Assembly (NCBI GenBank): GCA_914767715.1
Contig: OU612071.1
Coordinates: 14,938,948 to 15,002,947 of the forward strand
From: Membranipora membranacea
Taxonomy: Eukaryota; Bryozoa; Gymnolaemata; Cheilostomatida; Membraniporidae
DNA length: 64,000 nt
Direction: 5' to 3'
The position numbers and the translations under genes were made by a program. The notes under the pieces are model-generated. The model was not told where the DNA came from and did not search any database. It worked only from the letters and a program-made list of their open reading frames with translations. Positions within the stretch are counted from its first letter, which is position 1; every line of letters starts with the position of its first letter. Positions 25,101 through 48,461 of this stretch are shown in pieces.

Positions 25101-26640
25101 GTTATGCAATGACAAAGCTATGAACCAGGTTGAAAGATTGCCCATGTTTCAATTTCCAAAACTAGTAGATCTGTGCTAGGCTACATGACGGCTTTATTAT
25201 TGGGCAAGGATTGAGGCAATGATGAAAAAATCAATTATTAATCTGAAAGTGTTTAAAAAAATAGAGAGCTATGAAAGTCTCATGGTGTATCAAAATATAT
25301 CTCACTGATAAAAATAAAAGGGCAAGGCTAACTCTATCTAATGCCTAAGCCTGATGCTATGTACCCTTAACCTGTACGTATGACTAACGGTCTGTAGTGT
25401 CCCTGACAGAATTGTCAAGTTAGCCAAGTTAGAGTGGTATTGAAACAAATAGGCAATCTAATACCCTAGTGGTAGCTCAGTTGATCAACCCGATAACACC
25501 AAACCGGTGAATATAATGTTTAGGCTACTTTGGTCTCGTTTAGAGATAGTAAGCTACTGAAGATCCATACGATGGTTATAAGTATGAATGAACATTTACC
25601 TTGTGCATTGTATATAGTATTCTCCGGGAGATATGAGCCTTTGCGGGGCAATCCAGTTTATAACTGTCCTGAATGAGCTGTCGTCTCTTGATGGTCCCCG
25701 GATGATCTGATTCTTCCTACAGCAATGAACAGTGACAGTAATTTAGAACAATCATATTGTGGATGCTGACTAAAACAAGTTTGTTCCCTGATGATAACTT
25801 ACTAAACTTGTTCTAGATACCGACAGGGCTATCAAAGTTTTGGTAGATTGATCATCAGATTAAATTTTAAAACCAAATGAAAAATGCAAAAATCATTTAA
25901 GAGACATAGAACTCAAAAATAAAAATCAACGAAACATAAAGGCAACTTCAAACTGCTATTACATCCAGATTGTATAACCATACCTTGATGTCCTCTGCAT
26001 ATTTTCGCTTGTCATTCACATGCTGGTCTTTTCCGTGCTGACAATAAAGGACAGCTCTGTGTCCGACAGTCACGTAAGGTCGATCTTCCTCATCATATTT
26101 TTTTTTTTTCACCAATACCATATGGATCTACAACAATAGGTAAATAACAGTCAGCAGCCGGAAACAAGTTGAACGAATAATCTAATTTTTTACGCCATAC
26201 TAGCAGAATTAAGCTTTCTTTGATGCCTCGGTGAATGAATCCATGCTCTCCATAAACAAGAAAACCCGGTTATTCTTGAAAGCAAAGAAATGTAATAACT
26301 CTGCGATCATTCCTCAGCTCATCTCCTAATCGTATGAAGTCTGAAATCTATTCAGACCCTCAATACTCTACCAAACGCCATTTGTTTTTCCTGTTAAAAC
26401 TTTAAAAAAGGTTCGTATAAACGATCTATTTATGATAGCAAAAGAAAATAAATAAAAAAAACCTAGCGAAGTAACAACATACCACAATTGAGCTCATCCA
26501 GTGATTTTTCGTATGCAGTGAATGCTCTATGATGGACATATTTTATACCCTGCTCAATTTCACACTCTGATAGAAACGTTAGCAATAGCTTGATAGATGA
26601 AAACTTCCTAGTTTGTTGCAGCATGGTTGAGTTGGAAATG
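19143..26640 (-). CDS. Mutator-like (MULE) transposase with SWIM, Ulp1 protease and PHD finger
   Basis: Exons, from the N-terminus: ~26620-26483, 26127-25984, 25716-25600, 25093-24953, ~24782-24661, 24463-24237, 23900-23491, 23026-22773, 22531-22362, 22074-20756, 19778-19513, probably ~19467-19390, and 19337-19143. The DDE core is visible: LLDATYKT (first D), YWMTDCCAAEHKAVESVF (second D), CDFHRMQAWNR, then TNNGVESLN (E). The SWIM finger reads CSCPDF...YPCKHI. Ulp1 residues are HW in GANHWVSV, D in RYFDSLG, and Q/C in RQEGGVDCG. The C-terminal PHD finger starts YCVCRMPW, with ECPDCREWYHKGC and CKPC. The N-terminal part has a C/H cluster and the CPAKAHI motif. Most junctions keep phase. Two spots do not: an A12 run at 26098-26109 and the 24661/24463 junction. 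The protein probably combines DNA cutting with a deSUMOylase-like protease and a chromatin reader. Confidence 0.85.
26098..26109 (-). other. A12 homopolymer at an apparent frame slip in the MULE gene
   Basis: The upstream exon ends in phase 1 (TGT G, then GTATGT). Joining it to the exon starting at 26127 gives DPYGIGEKKK and then a stop. One fewer A in this run would restore the downstream frame (YDEEDRPYVTVGHRAVLY). It may be an inactivating insertion or a homopolymer sequencing error. Confidence 0.5.
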
Positions 26641-26844
26641 AAGTCAGGAAAAGAAAAACCACATAGCACTAGGCTGGACACACTGTATAACACTATATTA
26701 CATAACTATATATATATATAAATATACATCATGGACAGGCTACATCATACCAAGGAGTTAACTCCTTCATCATACTCACATCACATACAAAGATGCCGCC
26801 CATGTGGTTTTGTTTACAAACAAATAAATGTACACGCCTACCTT

Positions 26845-27118
26845 TAACTGACCTTCCAATGACCTTCAATTTTGTGCTCCAGATAGCAAAAATCCAGGAT
26901 CAAAGGGTCTCAGCCTAGGTTTATTACGAACTTTGATGCCTGTGTAGGGGGTGAGTCTGTAGGCCCGCGAAGTTTTGGGGATGTGACCAGTTTAAAAAAA
27001 AGTGGAATCGTTGATATAGTCAAAATCTCCATTTTCAATCTTGCAAGAAAGTATATAATTTAGATTTTTGCTATCTGGAGCACAAAATTGAAGGTCATTG
27101 GAAGGTCAGTTAAAGGTA
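26845..27118. repeat. Inverted pair of the MULE-end repeat
   Basis: Head-to-head copies begin near CTACCTTTAACTGACC and end GGTCAGTTAAAGGTAG, with ~55-bp near-perfect arms and ~165 bp between them. The left arm is the best candidate right terminus of the MULE gene. The right arm could be a second element end, or the pair could be a MITE with TA or TTAA target site, since TTAA occurs at both outer edges. Confidence 0.65.
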
Positions 27119-27280
27119 GAAAGTTGGGCGTTGATGGTGCAATCAGGGTTTTTAACTGTTCAGATTATTGAAAGAGGTCAAATATTCCTCTACATTACAT
27201 CATATTGACTTGTAATGCCAATGAGTCATAGTTAAAACAAACTTGCTCGCTCAGCCATTCTCTTCGGGCGAACCTTAAAA

Positions 27281-30200
27281 ATGGCGTCAATGATACAGAT
27301 TGCTGGTACCAATAACAAAGCTGAAGAACGACATACTCAGGATCTTCTAGTGAACGTGATTGCAAAAACTGGGGTCATTGTGAATATAGCAAGAATGGTA
27401 GAGAGAATACTCAAGTCAGTCCTGGCAGATGTCAGCAAATGGTGTCCAACATTTCTATTAATGCTTGGAGAGGAATATAAGCAGGAGCGAAAAATGGCCA
27501 CAGGTGAGGATGCCTCTGCCACCGCCTTTCTTCAAAATCTTATTATGAATATATCTGACTTAAAATCCATAGTCGGAGAGTGTCACGAAGACCTTAGCAA
27601 GTGCCCCATACAAGAAGAACAGCTGGAATATGAAGACGCAGATGACATCGTTTTTGAATCTAGTGACTCTGCCCAAGAGATTTATGTCATAAATCAAAAA
27701 ATAGCTGACAAGGACTTGGCTCGTAACTGGTTTGACATCGTGAACAAGGCTGTGACTCTGAGCCACTGTACCAAATCTGAGGTAAAGGAGTATCGATCAC
27801 TGTTTAACCTCATAGACCAGATATTCAAACTAAGAAACAACGAGTGTCACAACACAAGTAAAAACATAGAAGCTAGCAACAATGATGAACTAAAGCATGC
27901 TGTGAGGTTGTACAAGGTGATATGTGATTCAGGCTTACTCAAATTTGACAACATGGAGGTAAGATTTCTTAGGATGTTCTATAAAAGAGATGTGAAACAA
28001 TCGAAATGGCTCGACATCGAGCATGCAAGAGTTGACAAGCTTTGTATCCCCCCCCCCACCAAACAAAGCTTGTCAAGACAGGCTAGGTAAAATGCATTTA
28101 GTTTATTTATAGTAGAATTCTACCTGCCCTTCACATTTTCATATCATCTCATTCTCTTCTAGAATGTTGATACACGGTTGGATGGAGATGACAAAGTTTC
28201 GTTATCTCCAAAGAGTGTATTACAGGCAGCCGAAGCATACATAAACATCTCGCTAGAAGCTCATAACTCTATTACAAGTAAAGCAGGTATGTCTATGCTG
28301 GTGTTGACTTGCCTGTTAACGTCTTAGCCAAACAATATTCCAAATCCCTCTTCCTAACTCATGCAGTCCTGTCCAAGCAGTTACTCCTCCAGGAAAATAG
28401 TTATGGCCATGGGAAAAGCAGTTTATGCAAAAAAACAGAAAACGGAAGGGATTCAACTAGATACAATCAATTGAACAGGCTCATCTGAAATCACGGTTAT
28501 ACTCATGCAAGATCCGTTTCCGTAAAAAGTTTTCTGTGTCAGGTCCTCTCCACATAGTTTCGAGCTTTAGGGTTAACTCTACAAGTAAATTAATCCGGGC
28601 TTCATATGAATAATCTGGCATTAAACATGGTGTACCTTAGGCCGCCAAAGCAAGAATGGAATCAAATTACGGATCACACCTTCTTATTTTGTGCCTGTCA
28701 TTTTTGTAGCGTTCTACTTTTGGTCTTGAGATTCCTTTCTTGTTAGGGGATCCGTAAAATGATAGGTTAAATGTGCATGAAATAATGAAGTAAAGGTTCA
28801 AAGGTATGATGATATCTGAATACACTGATCCATCCATCATTAAAAATGAGAGCTGCCTTCATGTTATGTGAGACCGGGCAGCTACAAAGTAATATGTAAC
28901 GGCTATGAGAATTTGGCTAATATTCAATGCAATACCCTACCAAAATGCAAACTCTATTTGTCATCTTTTCCAGGTTGTCCTGTCGCAGAAAACCAACAGC
29001 TGATGGAGAAATTGAAATTCAGACACCAACAGACACTTGTTTATATTGCATGTGAGACTGGCAACACAGAGTACCTGAAATTGACAATGGGTAGTGCAAG
29101 TCACACTCAGTGGTACCAAATACTTCAGATGAAGGACATCGCTGAAGTATTACCTGTTCACGATGCAGCAGAACTAGGACATTCGGTGGAAGAGCTAATG
29201 AAGTCAAAGAGGACGCCTCTGCACAACGCAGCATTAAAGGGACATGCAGAGGTAGTAAAATTCATGCACCAAATTTTGACTGAGGAGCAATGGTGCCAGT
29301 TGTTCCAAATTGAGGATGAATCAGGGTGCACTCCTTTACAGGCAGCGGCATATGAAGGACACAATAATGTGCTGACAGTCGTTGGAGACACTGTCACCAA
29401 TGATGATGCATGGAATGAATTGCTCGCTACTTCCCTGCCCAAGTCAAAATCTGACTATCATGGTCGGTACCAAATGGCCTGTGACCTCATGTCAAGTTTC
29501 CAGACTGAGGCAAAAGTCAGAAGAATAACCGAATACTCAAATCCGACAGGTAAGTTGATTCATATTGTAGACCACGTTGCTCATGAAAAACCTTTGTTGA
29601 GATCTCAATACCTGTATGTTCTCGAACAGAAGTTGTTCTGAAGTTGTGGGTGAATTTCTTTATTTGCACCAATAGTACTCCCATTCATATTTAAATTCAA
29701 TAGTAACTCCCATTCATATATTTAGTACAAACTTGGAATGCATTGACTGAGCTGCACGCTGGGTGATAAAAAATAGCGTCATTAGATCGCTGAGGATGTC
29801 GCTTTTACCCATAGTATTCCCTACTTTTCCCTACTAGAATTATCATTAGCTTATCAAGCTGAATCTGCGTTTGTTTCATCGTTGTAAATTCATTTCAACA
29901 GGGCAATCTGATGTACGTATACAAGAATTGGTGAATGCCGCACCCCTTAATACAGCCCAGATCAGGAAATTGTCTCCTTACAGCTCAAGCTACATCATTC
30001 CATACAGCCAGGCGAAAAGTAAAATTTATTGGATGGTACTCTACAGCCCATCCCTGAGTGAGGAAGCTGAGCGAACAGCTGACAATGTGAACCTATCTCT
30101 GGGCTGTTCGGTTTTTAAACTTAAGATTTCCGATGCTGGAGAGCTTCATAATTTGATTGAAAGTGCACTGAGAGGAATGGATGACTGTTCGCTGTTGATT

Positions 30201-31027
30201 GTGTGCCTGATGATTCATGGTAGCAGGAGTGTTATAAAAGGAAACTTAGGGGAGGAGATTCTAGTCCAAGACATCTTCGAGCAATTCCGCTTTGCTATGC
30301 CTGAGAGTGTTCCTCAGGTAAGTCATTTTAATCAATTTCCATTAGATTAACTGAAAACAATTGCACATTATCGTGTGACAAGGACCTCAATATGTGTGAT
30401 TTATATTATGTTATATGAAAAAAGCACTGGGAAAAAGAATGTCAATGGACGTTGTCCTGTACCGGGTCAATTCATTTCTACCTTAGATTACTCATATAGT
30501 AAAGCTATTTGCTATAATGTATTAGCAAATAGCTATCAACAAAGCCGTTTGAGCAATAAGAACCAGTAGCTTCACCTTATTCATTTCAACCCATCATTTT
30601 CATTACTCTGCAGGTTTTCCTGTGTCTGCAGTGCAAGGACCATCACGTTAAAACCCGGTCAAATATTATATGCCTCGTCAGACAAAATACAGTGGTAGTA
30701 TATGGAGGAGGGATGTTGTTTGGTGCCATGGCCAAAGAGTTTAAATATGCCGATGGTAAAACGGACATATACACAATGTATTATAGAGCTGTAAGGGAGG
30801 TGGGAGAAGAATATCAGGAGTTTAATCACTATTGTAATCATACTTATATGGATACTTCGTACAAACGCCTCATAATTCCTCCAGCGATGGTTCAGACCAC
30901 CGTCCAGCGTGTAATGGGTGTGGAGTGCACAACAAAGTCACGCTTCAATAACATTCGTAACACAATATCGACCTGTGTTATGTATTTTTGGAACACTGTT
31001 ACTGAATTTCTTATCTGTTTTGGATAG
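27281..31027 (+). CDS. Ankyrin-repeat protein with C-terminal caspase-like (C14) domain
   Basis: Five exons (27281-27958, 28163-28286, 28974-29549, 29902-30317, 30614-31027) join with consistent phases to 735 residues. The start AAAATGGCG has good Kozak context. Residues 1-265 are helical and unrecognised. Exon 3 carries ankyrin repeats (RTPLHNAALKGHAEVVK, GCTPLQAAAYEGHNNVL). Exons 4-5 resemble a caspase p20 subunit: DDCSLLIVCLMIHGS holds the catalytic His, and VFLCLQCKD aligns with the FFIQACRG segment, keeping the Cys but not the usual QACRG wording. I see no clear p10 substrate-binding motif downstream. It is likely a cytosolic regulator or protease of cell-death or immune signalling, a class expanded in sponges and cnidarians. 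Protease activity is uncertain. Confidence 0.72.
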
Positions 31028-31447
31028 TGTTAATTGAGCCAACCCAATCCATCCATCGATCAATCCAAAGTTATGTATATCGTCAACAGCAGCCCGGCAA
31101 GCTTCAGCACAAGTTGCTATGAATGTCGTTTTGTAATTATGGTTAATTATGGTGCATGGAAATTACATAACAAGTGTCAAGACATTCCAGCCTTACCATG
31201 GAGGGGAGGGAGGGCCCGCAGCGTTACTATCGAACCAACTCAATCCATACACGGGGCACAGCAAAACAGCTAACTAACCTCTACGTCTACACCATAACGC
31301 ATGCTCAGCATCACCAAGGAGCACTAATCGTGTTGGGAATTTTAGTTTTTGACTGTATTATTAACTAAATGCTGCATTCATTCGCACTCTGAGTTGTATC
31401 AGCTATAATAATCCTCTATTATCAAAATCCATTACTTTGACTGTACC

Positions 31448-31690
31448 GGTAGGGTGGTGTAGTGGTTAGGATTCGAACATCTCAATCTGAGAGTTGCAGG
31501 TTCGAATCCTGGTCACTACCCATACTGCTGAAGGAGGTGAGCTCTCTGGACAATAGCCTAGCTTGCCCACTCCTACCTTGTACAGGAGTGCGCTAAGTTG
31601 AATATGTATATGCATCTATGTTATTTTCCTGTAAAGATTGCTGGAGAGCAGCTAATATAAAGTGATTTACATTTATACATTACATTTACC
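31448..31690 (+). mobile_element. tRNA-derived SINE
   Basis: A tRNA-like head (31448-31522) has an A box (GGTGTAGTGG) and a perfect B box GGTTCGAATCC, with acceptor ends GGTAGGG and CACTACC pairing except for one mismatch. The anticodon arm does not fold into a 5-bp stem with a U33 loop, so it is not a functional tRNA. About 170 bp of body follows, ending in repeated ACATTTATACATTACATTTA-type sequence. The internal boxes would be a Pol III promoter. Confidence 0.65.
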
Positions 31691-33214
31691 TGATTTTAAC
31701 CAGCTAACATTAATCGGCTGCTACAACTTTCACTTCCTGTTTGCTGGCGTATAAAACTAAATGTGTGCTGAAAACTTTTACTTGAAGGATTGATCGAATT
31801 AGTTACAGCAAAATAAAAAAGCACAGCATAATTGATAAGCATTATATTTCATGTTTGGCTGGTTGCCTTGTTTAAGCAGACTTTTTTACTGGCATGTTGC
31901 CTTTAGACTTTATGCATTCACTGGAACAAGTTGGTTATTGGGATAAAGTAAGCCGAGTCCACGCTGGCTTTCCTGGCAAGATAAGTTTGCTAGCACTCTG
32001 ACCCTTAACCATAGATTTAAAAAACAGTATAGATAGGACATTTTTAAATCTATGCCCTTAACAGTCTCATCTACACGAGCCCTGCTCATCACAGTACACA
32101 CACTTACACTACCTTCTCAGTGTATCCAACTAGATTTATCACAACCCTACAGGAGCAAATATTGGTTATGGTTTAGATTCGCTAATTATGAGGTACTTAG
32201 TAAAATAGCACCACTTTTTGCGGTGGAAGTTTATGTGAAATATTGAGTAAATGTTAGCTACCCATGAATTCCACTACTTCAAGCTTTTGTGAAATGGCAA
32301 ACAATTCCTACTGACAATTTTTACTCTACGATAAAACAAGACTTGATTAATGCTGATAAAGAAATTGTTTATCACATTGCGGTGAGTGAAAACTTCTTCC
32401 TCAACCATGGTGTATGATGTCAACAACGGCGGATCACTACTACCTAAAATGACAACTCCCCAGTGAGCCAAAGATTTTTTACCAATATACACTGTTTCCA
32501 TATGTGATGTGGCATCAATTAGAGGGCCAATCGATACATGGGATTAGCATTTAGGTCATCTTAAGTAGCATTGGTTCAAGTTTGACAAATTGAAGTGGCG
32601 ACATGGATGGCACGCTTTCAGATAATGACAACAATGCAGTAGGCCAGCGTTGAAATCCCAGCCGTGACAGATCGCTCTTCATGTTGTTTCAACTAGGAAA
32701 TCGTAAGCATTCATCATTCGATATGGGAGTTGACCTTATTGGACATGGAACCGTAGTGATGGTCTCTTTAAAATTGTTATTGTGGAAGTTCTGCATGTAT
32801 GTATCGTAATAGCCAGTGTGTGTATTGTGATGGAATTCGGACAACAAATTCCAAATACATGTAAGTGTAGGTAAAATCAGTAGACAATTGCTGGTATAGA
32901 AAGAGCAAGAAAGAAGCAATAGTACTGATATTTATATAAGATTTACAGAAGAAAATACCGCTAGGAGATATTTGAAATATTACTGGTCTCTCCTCACAAT
33001 TCCCAATCTAAAGTTTCATTTACAAGCTAGAGTGGTACAGACAGACCTAATGCATTGACAAGTAAATTGCTGGGACAAACATGCATCCAACGAGAAGCCA
33101 GTGTAGCTTCGTTATATATTGTGCGACAGCCGTCCAATGACATTAAAACATCGCAAACGAACTCTGAAAGGAAAAACTGGTAGTAACGTTGTCAGCAATT
33201 TTATAATTAAATGT
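31691..33214. other. Intergenic DNA, nothing recognised
   Basis: Short random ORFs only. A 14-bp inverted match (ATAGATTTAAAAA / TTTTTAAATCTATG) lies at about 32010-32055. Confidence 0.4.
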
Positions 33215-40097
<6,883 letters not shown>

Positions 40098-41146
40098 CCT
40101 ATCAAAGTCCCTGTATATTCTAGTGAGTGTCTCTTACTGTTTTGTGTGTCAGAGTCAGATGGTATTATGTGACTGAGATCCTGAACCTGGTTAAAAATAA
40201 TGGATCGTTTCATTATTGCTCTAGTTCTTAATGGAAGATGTCTTGTTCTAAGGGCCTAAAATAAGAGTTGAGTTGAGCCTTTATCAAGGTCAGGTTGTTA
40301 ATTGCATTAAAACATGTAGAAAATAACCTAGACAATAAAGGCATTTGTTCATTGGGATAAAATATTGAAACAGTTACAATCATTGAGGAAAATAATGAGT
40401 TAATTAATCAATTTAATATCAAACTTTAAAAGTTACTAAATAAATGGAATATATGAGATAATAGGTTTAATATATATATATATTTCAAAATCATTGATCA
40501 TCACCAGCAATGAACAACTCAACTGTCTCTGGCTGCAAGTAATGAAGTAAACTTAGTTCATTGCTGCAAGTGCAGCCATTATAAATGAATGAATCATTGA
40601 GTTGAAGAATGAAGTTCCTGGTATCCACCCTCAGCTGGTTAACTGGATACAGGATTTCCTCACCAACAGGAGACAGAGAGTGGTCATCAAAGGTCAGACC
40701 TCATCAGAATTATTGGTGACTTCAGGAGTGCCCCAGGGGTCAGTCCTCGGTCCCATACTGTTTCTGATCTACATCAATGATCTACCGACAGTGGTAAGCT
40801 GTAACATTAGCCTATATGCCGATGATACACTGCTCTATCAACAAGTCACAACTGACGAAGATGCAGCTATATTCCAAAACAACATTGATGCTGTCCACAG
40901 ATGGTCGGTTCAATGGAAAATGCAGTTCAATGAAAGTAAATGCCACATGATAGCCTTCGGAGACCAAGAGTTCAAGCCACAGTACAAACTGGGCACTCCT
41001 TTAACTTTTAGTTCCTGAGTGTACGAAGTCTTCAAAGGTATTCAAAGGTAAAGGTATGATACAAATACTTGCCAGTCAAATGTCATGATTGATGATGAAT
41101 GACTGCCACCAGCTCTCTTTCTTCCTTATATATTTGTGTAGGGCAT
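40098..41146 (-). other. 5' region of divergent BiP copy, invaded by an RT fragment
   Basis: Lies between the start codon at 40097 and the degenerate ERSE at 41147-41165. Probably includes a 5' leader and intron by analogy with the intact copy. Confidence 0.45.
40602..41018 (+). pseudogene. Non-LTR retrotransposon reverse transcriptase fragment
   Basis: About 138 codons of an RVT_1 domain, with the palm motifs SGVPQGSVLGPILFLIYIND and LYADDTLLY (catalytic YADD), followed by a helical segment and WKMQFNESKCHMIAFG. Both ends are truncated: in-frame stops lie just upstream, and the frame ends where the next LINE motif should follow. It is inserted between the two BiP genes, in the presumed 5' region of the divergent copy and antisense to it. 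Confidence 0.85.
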
Positions 41147-41165
41147 TGTGGATCTTTGCAATTGG
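41147..41165 (-). promoter_or_regulatory. Degenerate ERSE upstream of divergent BiP copy
   Basis: On the minus strand: CCAAT, nine bases, then CCACA. It matches the ER stress element CCAAT-N9-CCACG except for the last base. Flanking sequence (AGCTCTCTTTCTTCCT) parallels that beside the intact ERSE, so the promoter was duplicated with the gene. Confidence 0.7.
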
Positions 41166-43695
41166 ACAAGAATCTCCAGCTCTACAACTGCTCATCATCT
41201 ATGTCTGAGTCGTATATGGATGATGAAAACAAGGAGCAACATTTACCCCTTGTGTAAAATTAGTCAGATTCTTATTTGATAAAAAAGTGTTATGTGAAAC
41301 AGTCTTATTGGATCCGCTAAAACAAATCATTCATTATGGCTCAAAACTCGGAGTTGTTGTTTCACAAACAAACTTGAATAACTCCAAAGTTGAATTCCAT
41401 GTAAGTTAGTTAGTTCAGGGAGGTTAGTTAGTTAGTTCATTGGTTAGTTCAAGGAGTTCACTCCTTGTTTAGTTACCTTTAGTAATCTTTTATTTTCGTG
41501 TACAGATTTATAATAGTACAGAAAAAGCCTCTGTTTACAGGCATATTATTAATAACAATAAAATATGAACGCGGAAGCGAAAATAAAAAAAAATTTTTTT
41601 TTGGCTGTGTTTTAAAACAAGTAATTTTGTTCAAGGATAATGTTATTATCCTAATTTCGAAATATATTAAATATGGTCGATTTTGATAGTGTACGGCTTT
41701 GTATTTTAATAATTGTATTTATATTCACAGGACTAAATGTAAATGGATGGCAGGCTGCGTTATAATGACAATTGAATGTCAACATACTTAGCCCCTCGCC
41801 AGATGACTATTTATAGGGGTGCCCTACCGTCCTGATGGGAATGAAGCCCTTAGTGCCTGTAAGTTCCAAGTAAATAGAAGGATATTTGGGGCCAAAGTTG
41901 AGTTCCAAGTAAGTAGAAGGATATTTGGGGCCAAACTGGCCCCAGAAGGAGAAATGAACTGGCTCATGGAAGGGAGGGTAGGGGAAATTGAAAGTGAAAA
42001 TGTTAACGTTAGTTAATTAGTTAGTTAGTTAGGCATTTTGATCTGTTTATAAAGTAAAGCTATGATAAACAGATCATTTAGTCTGCATTTTTAGCGACTT
42101 TTAATTCAACACACGCACAGAAGAATCGTTTCAATAATATATGCTATACTGCACTCTATACTGTCACCACCACCCTAGCTGTATCTCCATGTTCGTCTTA
42201 CCGATAATTCAGCCCTCCGGTAGAATTGAGTTTGGGTTATTTACGACATACTCCTTTACTTTTTCTTCTACCGATATTGTGTTTTGTATGGAAATTATAC
42301 TCATCCAGACAGCTAACTGAAACTTCATTCATGAATTATTTTTGATAAATCTCCGTTATGTCATGATGTTCAGGCTTGAAATAGCCTAGCCATAAATGTG
42401 CACATTTACAGATAGCTGACATTCAGCCAGACTTTTTACATTATATAAACTCACCCCTTAGCTAGAAGACCTAGGTAACATTGTGCCACTAACCAAAGCT
42501 AAACAAAACTCCAGTTTCATCATCAAGGCCATGAACGATCGAGAGTTTAGATTAGCCTGTTCTATTGAATATACGTGAGTTAACTGTACCATAATCCGGC
42601 TTACAATATTTGACGTGACCCTACACCTTCTTGTTCATTGTCTGAATATGATGTCCTCCAACCATCAAATACTCATGCCCAGACGACAGTCCGAGAACTT
42701 GGCAATGAGAGGAATCAAATCTGCTCGCAACTTCCTACATGAGGAAATAATATGTGTTGGGTAGAATGATTATGGATACTCTATGGAAACTTTTTTGTTT
42801 TTGCACAGACCAACTGTCACAGTTAACTTAGCTCAACTAGTCTGAGCCCCCGCCCAGACTCTTGCCCCTCGTCCAACGGCCCGATGCCGTGAGCAAGGAG
42901 TTGGAACTAGCAACTGCTAGCCAAGAGGCTGTGCCTCAAGATTTTTGGAAAAAGTAGCAAGAATTCCACCGTCAGTTCAAGCCATAACCCTATATTTTTG
43001 GTTCCAGATTCCCGCCAAGAGGGTCCAGATTTTAATCCTCCGAAGTCTCAACTGATTTAGATCATATCTTCGGCAACAAATTTTTTTTGCTAAATTCATA
43101 AATTATATATATGTGGCAACAATGAACTCCCTCTTCCTTCCTTCATTGGTGGCAAGTTCTTTTAATAATACATTTTTATCAACAAAGCATCGATTTTATG
43201 CATGTCAGTTTATTGAGTGAAAACTATCCACTTCTTACATTATCATATCCAACACATTGTGGTGTCTAACAACTGAGAAACAAAAAAAATCATAATTATT
43301 ATGATAAACATAATGCCATAATTCACTGTACAGTTTATGGTGGGATGTGATACCCAGGTGTTTGTCACGTGATTTACAACTTGTGAACCGCAGAAAAAAG
43401 TTCCACATGGAATCCACATTTTGAAAAAAAACAAGCTATTATATTGCCTAGAAATTGTAATCAAACTACCTTTACAACAACATAACCATCGTCTAAAAGG
43501 TAAAACCTCAAAGAGCATAGCTGGCAGCGCGGCATCGTGGTGAGAATTTAAAGGTTTACGGATGGAATGTCTCAAACACAGTGTAGCATTGTCAGTATCC
43601 TTATAATATATATTATAATATATAATTATAATATATAATATTTTTGCGATTAGAGTAATGCAGGTAGGTTAATGTGGTGGAGATCTTTTTGTTGA
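41166..43695. other. Intergenic DNA between the BiP copies
   Basis: No gene seen. Contains a short tandem duplication at ~41867-41940 (two copies of AGTAGAAGGATATTTGGGGC-like sequence), TTAG-rich tracts (41400-41450, 42010-42035) and an AT palindromic tract at 43600-43640. Confidence 0.4.
41450..41467. repeat. Short perfect hairpin CAAGGAGT/ACTCCTTG
   Basis: An 18-bp palindrome. Related hairpins occur at 26752-26767, 49970-49992 and 50450-50466. Confidence 0.55.

Positions 43696-48461
<4,766 letters not shown>

Noticed and set aside
31448-31522. Functional tRNA gene
   Set aside because: The boxes are present but the anticodon arm does not fold properly, and the sequence continues into a SINE-like body.
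43600-43640. Palindromic TATAAT tract as a regulatory element or origin
   Set aside because: Simple AT repeat; no supporting context.
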